64,000 nucleotides of DNA, from contig NZ_JAAKZF010000001.1 of NCBI RefSeq assembly GCF_011045125.1, positions 372,001-436,000 of the forward strand. Reading direction: 5' to 3'. Of the stretch, positions 45,612 to 53,896 are shown piece after piece; positions within the stretch are counted from its first letter, which is position 1; every line of letters starts with the position of its first letter. The position numbers were made by a program, and so were the translations under genes. The notes below the pieces were generated by a model that was given only the letters and a program-made list of their open reading frames with translations, ran no database searches and was not told the DNA's origin. The stretch comes from Allomesorhizobium camelthorni (GTDB taxonomy: Bacteria > Pseudomonadota > Alphaproteobacteria > Rhizobiales > Rhizobiaceae).

Positions 45612-46922
45612 ATGCGCAAGACAGTAACCGGCATTCTTGCCGGTATCGGCTTTACTCTCGCCTGCGGAACATCGGCTTTCGCGCAGGAACTGACCATATT
45701 CTGGGCCGAATGGGATCCTGCCAACTATCTGCAGGAACTCGTCAACGAGTACGAAGCGGAAACCGGCGTCAAGGTTACCGTCGAGACCACCCCGTGGTCC
45801 GATTTCCAGACCAAGGCCTTCACCGAATTCAACGCCAAGGGATCGGCGTACGATATGGTGGTGGGCGACTCCCAGTGGATCGGCGCCGCCTCGGAAGGCG
45901 GCCACTATGTCGATCTCACCGAGTTCTTCAACAAGCACAAGCTCACCGAGGTGATGGCCCCGGCGACGGTGAAATACTACGCCGAATATCCGGCCAATTC
46001 CGGCAAGTACTGGTCCGTTCCTGCGGAAGGCGACGCCGTCGGCTGGTCCTATCGCAAGGACTGGTTCGAAGACCCGAAGGAAATGGAAGCCTTCAAGGCG
46101 AAATACGGCTACGACCTCGGCGTGCCGAAGGACTGGAAGCAGCTTCGCGACATCGCCGAATTCTTCCACCGCCCCGACGAGAAGCGCTACGGCGTCGCCA
46201 TTTACACCGACAACTCCTATGACGCGCTGGTGATGGGCGTCGAGAACGCCATATTCTCCTTCGGCGGCGAGCTCGGTGACTATGCCACCTACAAAGTCGA
46301 CGGCGTCGTCAACTCCGAGCAGAACATCAAGGCGCTGGAGGCGTACAAGGAACTCTACGGCTTCACGCCTCCGGGCTGGGCCAAGAGCTTCTTCATCGAG
46401 GACAACCAGGCGATCACAGAGAACCTGGCGGCGATGAGCATGAACTACTTCGCCTTCTTCCCGGCTCTCATCAACGAAGCCTCGAACCCGAACGCCAAGG
46501 GCACCGGCTTCTTCGCCAACCCGCCCGGACCGAACGGCGATCAGTACGCTGCGCTCGGCGGCCAGGGCATCTCGATCGTATCCTACTCGCAGAACCAGGA
46601 GGAGGCGTTCAAATTCCTGGAATGGTTCATCAAGGACGAGACCCAGAAGAAGTGGGCCGAGCTCGGCGGCTACACTGCCCATGCCAAGACGCTGGAATCG
46701 GAAGAGTTCCGCAAGGCGACGCCGTATAACGAAGCCTTCTACCAGACCATGTTCAAGGTGAAGGATTTCTGGGCTACGCCGGAATACGCCGAATTGCTGA
46801 TCGCGATGAACCAGCGCCTCTACCCCTTCATCACCGGGGACCAGGGCACGGCCAAGGAAGCACTCGACGCCCTGGCTGCGGACTGGAACGCGACCTTCAA
46901 GAAGTACGGCCGCATGCAGTAA
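45612..46922 (+). CDS. Carbohydrate-type ABC transporter substrate-binding protein
   Basis: 436 aa, periplasmic. Sec signal ending near TSAFAQE (residue 25). Family 1 extracellular binding protein (SBP_bac_1): TIFWAEWDPANYLQELVNEY, then AYDMVVGDSQWIGAASEGG (about 89-107), and many surface aromatics. Ligand not assignable; sugars, polyols or glycosides are all possible. Followed by a strong hairpin-T-run before the permeases, as is common for abundant binding proteins. Confidence 0.93.
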   Translation: MRKTVTGILAGIGFTLACGTSAFAQELTIFWAEWDPANYLQELVNEYEAETGVKVTVETTPWSDFQTKAFTEFNAKGSAYDMVVGDSQWIGAASEGGHYVDLTEFFNKHKLTEVMAPATVKYYAEYPANSGKYWSVPAEGDAVGWSYRKDWFEDPKEMEAFKAKYGYDLGVPKDWKQLRDIAEFFHRPDEKRYGVAIYTDNSYDALVMGVENAIFSFGGELGDYATYKVDGVVNSEQNIKALEAYKELYGFTPPGWAKSFFIEDNQAITENLAAMSMNYFAFFPALINEASNPNAKGTGFFANPPGPNGDQYAALGGQGISIVSYSQNQEEAFKFLEWFIKDETQKKWAELGGYTAHAKTLESEEFRKATPYNEAFYQTMFKVKDFWATPEYAELLIAMNQRLYPFITGDQGTAKEALDALAADWNATFKKYGRMQ

Positions 46923-46937
46923 CGGACTGAAGTCCCG

Positions 46938-46970
46938 GAGGGGGCGACCGCGCCCCCTCTTTTTCTTTTC
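46938..46970 (+). terminator. Intrinsic (partial) terminator between binding protein and permease
   Basis: GAGGGGGCG-ACCG-CGCCCCCTC, a perfect 9-bp stem with a 4-nt loop, is followed by TTTTTCTTTT. Position inside the operon suggests attenuation that keeps binding protein in excess of permease. Confidence 0.88.
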
Positions 46971-46996
46971 CTGCGGGCTCTCAGAGGAGGAGAGTT

Positions 46997-47902
46997 TTGG
47001 CCACTGCCGTCATGACCACGCTGGATCCGAAATCGCGCGCCGCCTCGCGGGGCTTGAGCGACATCTCGATCCGAAACCTCTTCATCATCCCGACGATCGT
47101 TTTCCTGATCGTCTTCAACATCTTCCCGCTGCTCTATTCGCTTGGGTATTCGTTCACCGATTTCCGCGCCTCGACCAACGCGCCGGCGAATTTCGTCGGC
47201 CTCGCCAACTACCGGGCGCTGCTCAACGATCCGTTCATCTGGTCGAACTTCGCCATCACCGCGAAATACGTCATCGTCTCGGTCGCCGGACAGGTTCTTG
47301 TCGGCTTCGGCGTCGCCATGCTGTTGAACCGGGCGATCCCGTTCAAGGGGCTCATCACGACGCTGCTGCTGCTGCCGATGATGCTTTCCATGGCGGTCGT
47401 CGGCCTGTTCTGGAAGCTGCTCTACAACCCCTCCTGGGGCGTCATCAATTACGTGCTCGGCCTCGGCAATTTCGAATGGCTGTCCAACCCGGACATGGCC
47501 CTCTACGCCATCGCCATCACCGACATCTGGATGTGGTCGCCTTTCGTGATGCTGCTTTCGCTCGCCGGCCTCTCGGCCGTGCCGAAGCATCTTTACGAGG
47601 CGGCGGCGATCGACCGCGCCGGGCCGTTCTACACCTTCTTCCGAATCACTCTGCCGCTGGTAGCGCCGATCCTGATGATCGCGATCATCTTCAGGACCAT
47701 GGAAGCGTTCAAGACCTTCGACCTCGCCTATATCCTGTCCAGCCAGCCGACGACCGAGGTCATCTCGATCCGGCTCTACAAAATGGCGTTCCAAGAATGG
47801 CAGACGGGCATGTCCTGCGCGCTCGCCTACATCGTGCTGATCATGGTTCTGGCCATCACCAACATCTACGTGAAGTATCTCAACAAGGTGAAGGAGCGCT
47901 GA
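46997..47902 (+). CDS. Carbohydrate-type ABC transporter permease (MalF/UgpA type)
   Basis: 301 aa, six helices. EAA loop is LYEAAAIDRAGPFYTFFRIT (about 200-219). A TTG at 46997 sits 5 bp after GAGGAGGAGAG and is the best-placed start; ATG 47012 is the alternative. Two bases from the next permease. Confidence 0.92.
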   Translation: MATAVMTTLDPKSRAASRGLSDISIRNLFIIPTIVFLIVFNIFPLLYSLGYSFTDFRASTNAPANFVGLANYRALLNDPFIWSNFAITAKYVIVSVAGQVLVGFGVAMLLNRAIPFKGLITTLLLLPMMLSMAVVGLFWKLLYNPSWGVINYVLGLGNFEWLSNPDMALYAIAITDIWMWSPFVMLLSLAGLSAVPKHLYEAAAIDRAGPFYTFFRITLPLVAPILMIAIIFRTMEAFKTFDLAYILSSQPTTEVISIRLYKMAFQEWQTGMSCALAYIVLIMVLAITNIYVKYLNKVKER

Positions 47903-47903
47903 G

Positions 47904-48863
47904 ATGGCGGCAGTCCGCACATCGGGCGAAGTGGCGCTCAACCGGGTCGCGATCGTCGCCGTCCTGCTGATCACGCTGATCTTCCTGGCACCGATCTACT
48001 GGATTACAGCAACGGCCTTCAAGCCGCGCAATCTGGCGACCACGATCCCGCCGACCGTCGTGTTCACGCCCGAGATTTCGCCATTCGTGAAGCTTTTCAC
48101 GAAGCGATCGCAACTGCGCGAAGCACCGTCGCCGGAGGAATACGAGGCGGCGCCGTGGTGGGAGCGCACGATCATGGACGGCGGCGAAAAGGTCGTTCGT
48201 TCCGGCCGCGGCGAAGTGCAGCTTTCCGGCTACCCTGACCGCTTCATGAACTCGCTGATCGTGGCGATCACCTCAACGGTGCTCGCGGTCGGCATGGGCA
48301 CCTTCACTGCCTACGGTTTCTCCCGCTTCAAGGTGAAGGGCGAGGGCGACCTGCTGTTCTTCATCCTGTCGACGCGCATGCTGCCGCCGGTGGTGGTCGC
48401 GATCCCGATGTTCCTGATGTACCGCGCCGTCGGCCTCAACGACACGCATTGGGGCCTGATCATCCTCTATACGGCCTTCAACCTGTCCTTCTCGGTCTGG
48501 CTGATGAAGGGCTTCATGGACGAGATCCCGAAGGAATATGAGGAGGCGGCGCTGGTCGACGGCTATACCCGCATGCAGGCCTTCTTCAAGGTCGTGCTGC
48601 CCGAAGCCGCGACCGGCATCGCGGCTACCGCCGTATTCTGCTTCATCACCGCGTGGAACGAATACGCCTTCGCGCTGATCATGACCAACCGCCGCGCCCA
48701 GACCGCGCCGCCCTTCATCCCGAGCCAGGTAGGCTCCGGGCTGCCGGACTGGACCGTAATCGCCGCCGGCACGTTCCTGTTCCTGCTGCCGGTCGCGATC
48801 TTCACCTTCCTCCTGCGCAACCACCTGCTGCGCGGCATGTCCTTCGGAGCGATCCGCAAATGA
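47904..48863 (+). CDS. Carbohydrate-type ABC transporter permease (MalG/UgpE type)
   Basis: 319 aa, six helices with a long first periplasmic loop (about 40-105) that carries EYEAAPWWERTIMDGGEK. The EAA loop is YEEAALVDGYTRMQAFFKVV (about 213-232). It starts 2 bp after the first permease and its stop overlaps the start of a 69-aa gene. Confidence 0.93.
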   Translation: MAAVRTSGEVALNRVAIVAVLLITLIFLAPIYWITATAFKPRNLATTIPPTVVFTPEISPFVKLFTKRSQLREAPSPEEYEAAPWWERTIMDGGEKVVRSGRGEVQLSGYPDRFMNSLIVAITSTVLAVGMGTFTAYGFSRFKVKGEGDLLFFILSTRMLPPVVVAIPMFLMYRAVGLNDTHWGLIILYTAFNLSFSVWLMKGFMDEIPKEYEEAALVDGYTRMQAFFKVVLPEAATGIAATAVFCFITAWNEYAFALIMTNRRAQTAPPFIPSQVGSGLPDWTVIAAGTFLFLLPVAIFTFLLRNHLLRGMSFGAIRK

Positions 48864-49069
48864 TCCGCAGCGACAAATTACAGAGGATCGCCGAAATCGT
48901 CATGGTGCTCGGCATCGTCGCGCTCTGCCAGCCATGGAATTTCTTCCTGCACCGTTACGGGCTGACCATCATCATCATCGGGCTGGTGACATTCCTGCTC
49001 ACCAACTGGTTCGGCTCGAAGGTCGTGCCGGAGGATGTGGAAGCTCCAGTCAAAGAAGGTCACTCATGA
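48860..49069 (+). CDS. Small two-helix membrane protein of the ABC operon
   Basis: 69 aa. Two hydrophobic helices (about 10-26 and 34-52) with a short linker (NFFLHRYGL), ending in an acidic tail. ATGA overlaps on both sides couple it to the permease and the ATPase, so it is very likely a real gene. Similar small DUF2160-like proteins occur in glycerol-type ABC operons, but no family is claimed. May be an accessory subunit. Confidence 0.8.
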   Translation: MIRSDKLQRIAEIVMVLGIVALCQPWNFFLHRYGLTIIIIGLVTFLLTNWFGSKVVPEDVEAPVKEGHS

Positions 49070-50172
49070 CCCAGATCGAGCTCAGAGGCGTCCAGAAATA
49101 TTTCGGCGCGGTGCAGGTCATCAAGAACCTGAACCTGAAGATCGAGGACAATGAGTTCATCGTGCTGCTCGGCCAGTCTGGTTGCGGCAAGACCACGACG
49201 CTGCGCGCTATCGCCGGGCTGGAGACTATCGACGACGGCGACATATTGATCGACGGCGCGCCGGTGCAGCATCTCAAATGCTCGGACCGCGACATCGCGA
49301 TGGTGTTCCAGTCCTTTTCGCTCTATCCGCATATGACGGTTTACGAGAACATCGCCTTTCCGCTGCGCGCTACACGTATCAGCCGGGGCGAGGTGGACAA
49401 GGAGGTGCGCGAGATCGCGAAGGTGTTGCGCATCACCGACCTCCTGGGCCGAAAGCCCTCGGCGCTTTCCGGCGGCGACATGCAGCGCGTCGCCATCGGC
49501 CGCGCGCTGGTCAGACGGCCGAAGGCGATGCTGATGGACGAGCCGATCGGCGCGCTGGACGCCAAACTGCGCGAGGAGATGCGGGCCGAGATCAAGCGGC
49601 TGCACCTGAAGCAGGGATCGACGACGATCTACGTGACGCACGACCAGATCGAGGCGATGAGCCTCGCCGACCGCATCGTCATCATGCATGAGGGCATCCT
49701 GCAGCAGGTCGGCACGCCCTCGGAAGTTTATGCCCATCCGGCCAACCTGTTCGTGGCGCAATTCGTCGGAAGCCCGGTGATGAATGTCGCCCCCGCCACC
49801 GTGTCCGAATCCGCAGGCGCGGCGCAGGTCACGGTCGAGGGCGCCGGCCAGGGCTTTGCCTTTCCGCGCGAACTGCTCTCCAGGCTGAACGGCAAGGCCT
49901 CAGCTGGCGGGCTCTCGCTGGGCATCCGGCCCGAAGGCGTCATCGTCGCGCATCAGGCCGGTGACGGCTTTCTTCCGGTTGAGGCGCACATCATCGAGCC
50001 GCTCGGCTCCTACGACATCGTCGACCTCAAGGTGGGCTCTCAGATGCTGCGCGCCCGCACCAGGAGCGGCTATGTCGCCAATGCCGGCGACCGGGTCTAT
50101 GCCAAGCTCGACCCGGCGCAGGCGCACTTCTTCGACACGGAAAGCGGCAATTCGCTGGGGGTGAGGCTGTGA
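49066..50172 (+). CDS. ABC transporter ATPase 1 (MalK/UgpC type)
   Basis: 368 aa from ATG 49066. Walker A GQSGCGKTTT (about 37-46), signature LSGGDMQRVAIG, Walker B MLMDEPIGALD, then a C-terminal TOBE/OB regulatory domain (about 240-365). ATGA overlap with the small membrane gene. Two different ATPases serve this importer, suggesting a heterodimer. Confidence 0.93.
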   Translation: MTQIELRGVQKYFGAVQVIKNLNLKIEDNEFIVLLGQSGCGKTTTLRAIAGLETIDDGDILIDGAPVQHLKCSDRDIAMVFQSFSLYPHMTVYENIAFPLRATRISRGEVDKEVREIAKVLRITDLLGRKPSALSGGDMQRVAIGRALVRRPKAMLMDEPIGALDAKLREEMRAEIKRLHLKQGSTTIYVTHDQIEAMSLADRIVIMHEGILQQVGTPSEVYAHPANLFVAQFVGSPVMNVAPATVSESAGAAQVTVEGAGQGFAFPRELLSRLNGKASAGGLSLGIRPEGVIVAHQAGDGFLPVEAHIIEPLGSYDIVDLKVGSQMLRARTRSGYVANAGDRVYAKLDPAQAHFFDTESGNSLGVRL

Positions 50173-50189
50173 GGGTAGTGCTCGCCATC

Positions 50190-50317
50190 GTGCCCCCTCC
50201 AACATGCTTCGCATGGTCCCCCTTCCCCGCTTCGCAGGTGAGGAACCGCGAGCGTCGCCGTCTTGATCCTCCCCCGTTTACGGGGGAGGGGGACCGCCGA
50301 AGGCTGTGGAGGGGGCG
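50190..50317. repeat. Inverted pair of palindromic repeats; second unit is 55-bp copy B
   Basis: The unit at 50263-50317 matches 41968-42022 at 54 of 55 positions in opposite orientation. A diverged unit (about 50190-50244), with CCCCCTCCAACATGCTTCGC, faces it. The pair splits the two ATPase genes of one operon and would form strong RNA hairpins. Confidence 0.85.
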
Positions 50318-50367
50318 AAGCATGCGCATCAAAGGCAACGCGATCTCTCGCGAGGGTGCGATCTGAC

Positions 50368-51453
50368 ATGGCCCATATCCAGCTTAAAAACATCACCAAG
50401 AAATTCGGTAACCACACCGCGCTGAAGGGGCTCGACCTTGAGATCGCCGACGGCGAATTCTTCGTACTGCTGGGCGAGACCGGCGCCGGCAAGACGACGA
50501 CGCTGCGGCTCATCGCCGGGCTGGAAACGCCGACCGAGGGGCAGATTTTCATCGACGGCGTCGATGTCGGCGACTGGGGCGCGGCCGAGCGCGACGTGGC
50601 GCTGGTGCTGCAGCAATATTCGCTCTATCCGCGCTACACGGTGCGCCAGAACCTCGAATTCCCGCTGAAGTCGAAAATCCGGCGCATCGAACCGAAGGAG
50701 ATCGAGGAGCGTGTCGCCCGTGCGGCAAAGACGCTGCGCATCGAGCATCTGCTGGAGCGCAAGACCGACCGGCTGTCGGGCGGCGAGATGCAGCGCGTCT
50801 CGATCGGCCGCGCCATCGTGCGCCAGCCGCGCGTCTTCCTCATGGACGAGCCGCTTTCGGCGCTCGACGCCAAACTGCGCGAGGCGCTCAGGACCGAGTT
50901 GAAAAACCTGCAAATGAATCTCGGCGAGACCTTCCTGTTCGTTACCCACGACCAGATCGAGGCGATGTCGATGGGAGACAAGATCGGCGTGCTCAACAAC
51001 GGCCGTCTGGTGCAGACCGGCACGCCGAACGAGATCTACAACAACCCGCTCAACACCTTTGTCGCGCGCTCGGTCGGCTCGCCGCCGATGAACCTGCTCG
51101 ACGGAAAACTGTCCGGCGGGCGGGCGATCGTGGCCCCGACGCGTTTCGAGCTGCCCTACGCCGGCGCGACCCAGGCCGGAGCGGCGGGAGAAGATCGCCC
51201 GCTCACCTTCGGCATCCGGCCCGAGGATATTTATCTGGAGCCCGGCGCTCCGGTCGAAGCCCAGGTGCATGACGTGGAAAACCACGGCGTCGAGAAGATC
51301 CTGACCTTGCGCGTCGGCGACGAGACCGTCCGGGCAACCGTGCCGGCCAGGACCGAAGTGGCCCTGGAAGAGTCGGTGCGCTTTGCCTGGAACCCGCAAA
51401 AGGTGGTGCTGTTCGATCAGGCCAGCGGCGTCAGCCTCCGTCACGCCCGCTGA
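50368..51453 (+). CDS. ABC transporter ATPase 2 (MalK/UgpC type)
   Basis: 361 aa from ATG 50368. Walker A GETGAGKTTT, signature LSGGEMQRVSIG, Walker B FLMDEPLSALD, and a C-terminal TOBE domain. It is diverged from the first ATPase, so not a recent duplicate. The 195 bp before it contain the repeat pair. Expected to pair with ATPase 1. Confidence 0.93.
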   Translation: MAHIQLKNITKKFGNHTALKGLDLEIADGEFFVLLGETGAGKTTTLRLIAGLETPTEGQIFIDGVDVGDWGAAERDVALVLQQYSLYPRYTVRQNLEFPLKSKIRRIEPKEIEERVARAAKTLRIEHLLERKTDRLSGGEMQRVSIGRAIVRQPRVFLMDEPLSALDAKLREALRTELKNLQMNLGETFLFVTHDQIEAMSMGDKIGVLNNGRLVQTGTPNEIYNNPLNTFVARSVGSPPMNLLDGKLSGGRAIVAPTRFELPYAGATQAGAAGEDRPLTFGIRPEDIYLEPGAPVEAQVHDVENHGVEKILTLRVGDETVRATVPARTEVALEESVRFAWNPQKVVLFDQASGVSLRHAR

Positions 51454-51489
51454 CGACCGCTACGATTGCGGCGGCCTGATATGCCCTGA

Positions 51490-51687
51490 TCAGTGGCGGG
51501 TCAGCCACTCGTCGATTTCGCGCTCGGCGTCCTCTTGGGTTTTGCCGTGGGCATTCTGGATGCGCCCGGCCAGTTCCTTGCGCTTGCCGCTTATGACGTC
51601 GAGATCGTCATTGGTGAGCTTGCCCCACTTGCTCTGTACCTTGCCCTTGAACTGCTCCCAATTGCCTTCGACCTGATTCCAGTTCAT
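51490..51687 (-). CDS. CsbD-like stress protein
   Basis: 65 aa. Matches the CsbD pattern: MNWNQVEGNWEQFKGKVQSK then GKRKELAGRIQNAHG and a charged tail. CsbD-like proteins are stress-induced in many bacteria, with no known biochemical role. An in-frame upstream start (51822) would add 45 atypical residues, so the short form is preferred. Confidence 0.87.
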   Translation of the reverse strand: MNWNQVEGNWEQFKGKVQSKWGKLTNDDLDVISGKRKELAGRIQNAHGKTQEDAEREIDEWLTRH

Positions 51688-51827
51688 CTGCGTCTCGGCT
51701 GCTCGCGGCTCGGATTCCGCGCCGGAGGACGAGCCCTCCCGGATCAAACCTTGTTGACTTGACCGTGAACGGTTCCGCTCCATTTTTTCGCACTGCAATT
51801 TCGCACTGCAATAAGGGAGCACGGGAT

Positions 51828-52280
51828 TTGAGCATAGCGACAGAGATTTCAGGCAAGCGCCTGTTCATTCCAGCCCTGCGCGGCGTCTATGCCGGCCTGC
51901 ACGACAGCGCCGAAACGCTGCTTCGCATCGTCGCCGGCGTGGCGCTTTTCACGCACGGCCTGGGCAAGATACGCGACCCCTTCGGCGCGGCCGGAATGGT
52001 CGAAGGGCTTGGGTTTTATCCCGGCACTTTCTGGTCGCCGCTGCTGTCGTTCACTGAATTCTTCGGCGGCATCCTGATCGCGATCGGCCTGCTCACCCGT
52101 CCGGCTGCCTTCGCGGCGATGATCGTCCTGCTGGTGACGGTGTGGTTCCACTGGGTCACCCAGGGCCAGGGTTATTCCGGGGCCGAAAAGTCGATCCTGT
52201 GGTCTGTGGTGTTTTTCTTCTTCGTCGTTCGCGGCGGCAATCGCCATTCGGTCGACGCCAAAATCGGCAGGGAATTCTGA
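51828..52280 (+). CDS. DoxX family membrane protein
   Basis: 150 aa, four helices. DoxX features: LLRIVAGVALFTHGLGKI (about 30-47), then FTEFFGGILIAIGLLTRPAA. TTG 51828 is preceded by AAGGGAG. Relatives are thiosulfate:quinone oxidoreductase subunits or redox-stress proteins; the role here is unknown. Confidence 0.83.
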   Translation: MSIATEISGKRLFIPALRGVYAGLHDSAETLLRIVAGVALFTHGLGKIRDPFGAAGMVEGLGFYPGTFWSPLLSFTEFFGGILIAIGLLTRPAAFAAMIVLLVTVWFHWVTQGQGYSGAEKSILWSVVFFFFVVRGGNRHSVDAKIGREF

Positions 52281-52352
52281 CAAGCACCGATCCACCGGTA
52301 CAGGTCGAGAGCGTCGCCAGAACCGTTTCGCGGGGCCTTTCGTTTGAAGTAC

Positions 52353-52547
52353 TTAGTTGAGAAGTTGCAGAACTAGGCGGGGCGAACCTGCCAAAAGAGC
52401 GCCGACGGCGAGGCCAACAAAACCGACTGCGATGGCTCCAAACCAACCATGGTGCTCCCATCCATAGGATGCACCGAACGCCGTCCCTCCGATGAGAAAT
52501 GCCAGCACCCACGTGAAGCGCAATATGGCGAGCATTGGTTTCAGCAT
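52353..52547 (-). CDS. Small two-helix membrane protein
   Basis: 64 aa, two hydrophobic segments joined by SYGWEHHGWFG. Converges on doxX. Composition and length look like a genuine small membrane protein, but no family is recognised. Confidence 0.5.
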   Translation of the reverse strand: MLKPMLAILRFTWVLAFLIGGTAFGASYGWEHHGWFGAIAVGFVGLAVGALLAGSPRLVLQLLN

Positions 52548-52690
52548 TTGTTAACTCAGCGCCCGGCCAGCACCTGGCGTTTGGCAAACGGGTCATGGTT
52601 GTGAGGGCTGGTCATTTAGTTCTATCGGTTCCTGATGTTCGCGCTGCGCCAACATACCATCCGAATACGGGTTCCGCACTCCTGAGTGCC

Positions 52691-52783
52691 GGCCCTGTAG
52701 TTTAACGGTAAAACACCCGTCTTATACACGGCACGTCTCCAGATTAGAGAGCGATCCCGGTTCGAACCCGGGCGGGGCCACCA
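52691..52783 (+). tRNA. Unusual class II-type tRNA, anticodon UAU (identity undetermined)
   Basis: Acceptor GGCCCTG pairs with CGGGGCC, D-stem GTTT/AAAC, anticodon arm CCGT-CTTATAC-ACGG with UAU at positions 34-36 (27-43 is a C-C mismatch), and T-arm CCCGG-TTCGAAC-CCGGG. The variable region is 23 nt with its own TCTC/GAGA stem. Discriminator A73; CCA encoded. UAU would read the rare Ile codon AUA, but Ile tRNAs are class I. A73 and the long arm are also features of tRNA-Leu. Confidence 0.8.
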
Positions 52784-52908
52784 GCTATCTCTTGTACTTC
52801 GCCGGCTCTTCGCATTCGGTGGCAGCGCTTGCCATGCAGCCACATCTGCGCTCTTTGCCTTTGCCGAGAAACCGATTAAAGACACGGCGAAGCCTCCCGG
52901 AGCCCGCC

Positions 52909-53883
52909 ATGACCGAAATACTGCAAACGCCGAAGCTCGTGACCGTTTTCGGCGGCTCTGGCTTTCTGGGCCGCCATGTCGTGCAGGCTTTGGCCAGGCG
53001 GGGTTATCGGGTCCGCGTCGCCAGCCGGCGGCCGCATCTGGCGGGGCATTTGCAGCCGCTGGGCAATGTCGGGCAGATTCAGCCGATACAGGCCAATCTG
53101 CGCGTGCGCTGGTCAGTGGACCGCGCGGTGCAGGGAGCAGACCACGTCGTCAATCTGGTCGGCATTCTATACGAATCGGGCCGGCAGAAATTCTCGGCAG
53201 TGCAGGATTTCGGCGCCCGCGCAGTGGCCGAGGCGGCGCGTTCGGCAGGCGCGGGACTGACCCACGTCTCGGCGCTGGGCGCCGACATCAAAGGCGAGGC
53301 TGTCTATGCCAAGACCAAGGCGCAGGGTGAAATCGCCGTCCTCGAAACAGTTCCGGATGCGGTAATCTACCGTCCGTCGATCATATTCGGCCCGGAGGAC
53401 GGTTTCTTCAACCGCTTCGCCAACATGGCGCGCTTTTCGCCTGTGCTGCCGCTGATCGGCGGCGGCGAGACGAAGTTCCAGCCGGTCTATGTCGGCGATG
53501 TCGCCGAAGCGATCGCGCGTTCGGTGGACGGTCAAGTCGGGGGCGGCACGATCTACGAACTCGGCGGGCCGCGGATCATGAGCTTCCGGCAATGCATGGA
53601 ACAGATGCTCGAAACGATCGGCCGCAAGCGGCTGCTCGTGCCGGTGCCGTGGTGGCTCGCCTATATGAAGGCATCGTTCCTTGGCCTTCTGCCCAAGCCG
53701 CTCCTGACTTCGGATCAGGTGACGCTGCTCAAGACCGACAATATCGTCTCGGCTGAAGCCGAGGCGGAGCGGCGTACGCTTGCCGCCCTCGGCATACAGG
53801 GCCGTTCGACCGCAGCCATCCTGCCGACCTATCTCTGGCGCTATCGCCCGGCCGGGCAGTTCTCGCAGAAGACCGAAGCCTGA
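52909..53883 (+). CDS. NDUFA9-like NAD(P)-binding SDR protein
   Basis: 324 aa. Atypical extended short-chain dehydrogenase related to mitochondrial complex I NDUFA9: N-terminal VTVFGGSGFLGRHVVQAL (about 13-30), then VYAKTKAQGE in place of YxxxK, and GPEDGFFNRFANMARF. Alphaproteobacterial members are common; direct binding to complex I is inferred from family. ATG 52909 follows GGAG. Confidence 0.9.
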   Translation: MTEILQTPKLVTVFGGSGFLGRHVVQALARRGYRVRVASRRPHLAGHLQPLGNVGQIQPIQANLRVRWSVDRAVQGADHVVNLVGILYESGRQKFSAVQDFGARAVAEAARSAGAGLTHVSALGADIKGEAVYAKTKAQGEIAVLETVPDAVIYRPSIIFGPEDGFFNRFANMARFSPVLPLIGGGETKFQPVYVGDVAEAIARSVDGQVGGGTIYELGGPRIMSFRQCMEQMLETIGRKRLLVPVPWWLAYMKASFLGLLPKPLLTSDQVTLLKTDNIVSAEAEAERRTLAALGIQGRSTAAILPTYLWRYRPAGQFSQKTEA

Positions 53884-53896
53884 CCGGGTCCGGGCG

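Noticed and set aside
52691-52783. tRNA with a group I intron
   Set aside because: The extra sequence is only 23 nt in the variable region and folds as an arm; self-splicing introns are far longer and sit in the anticodon loop.
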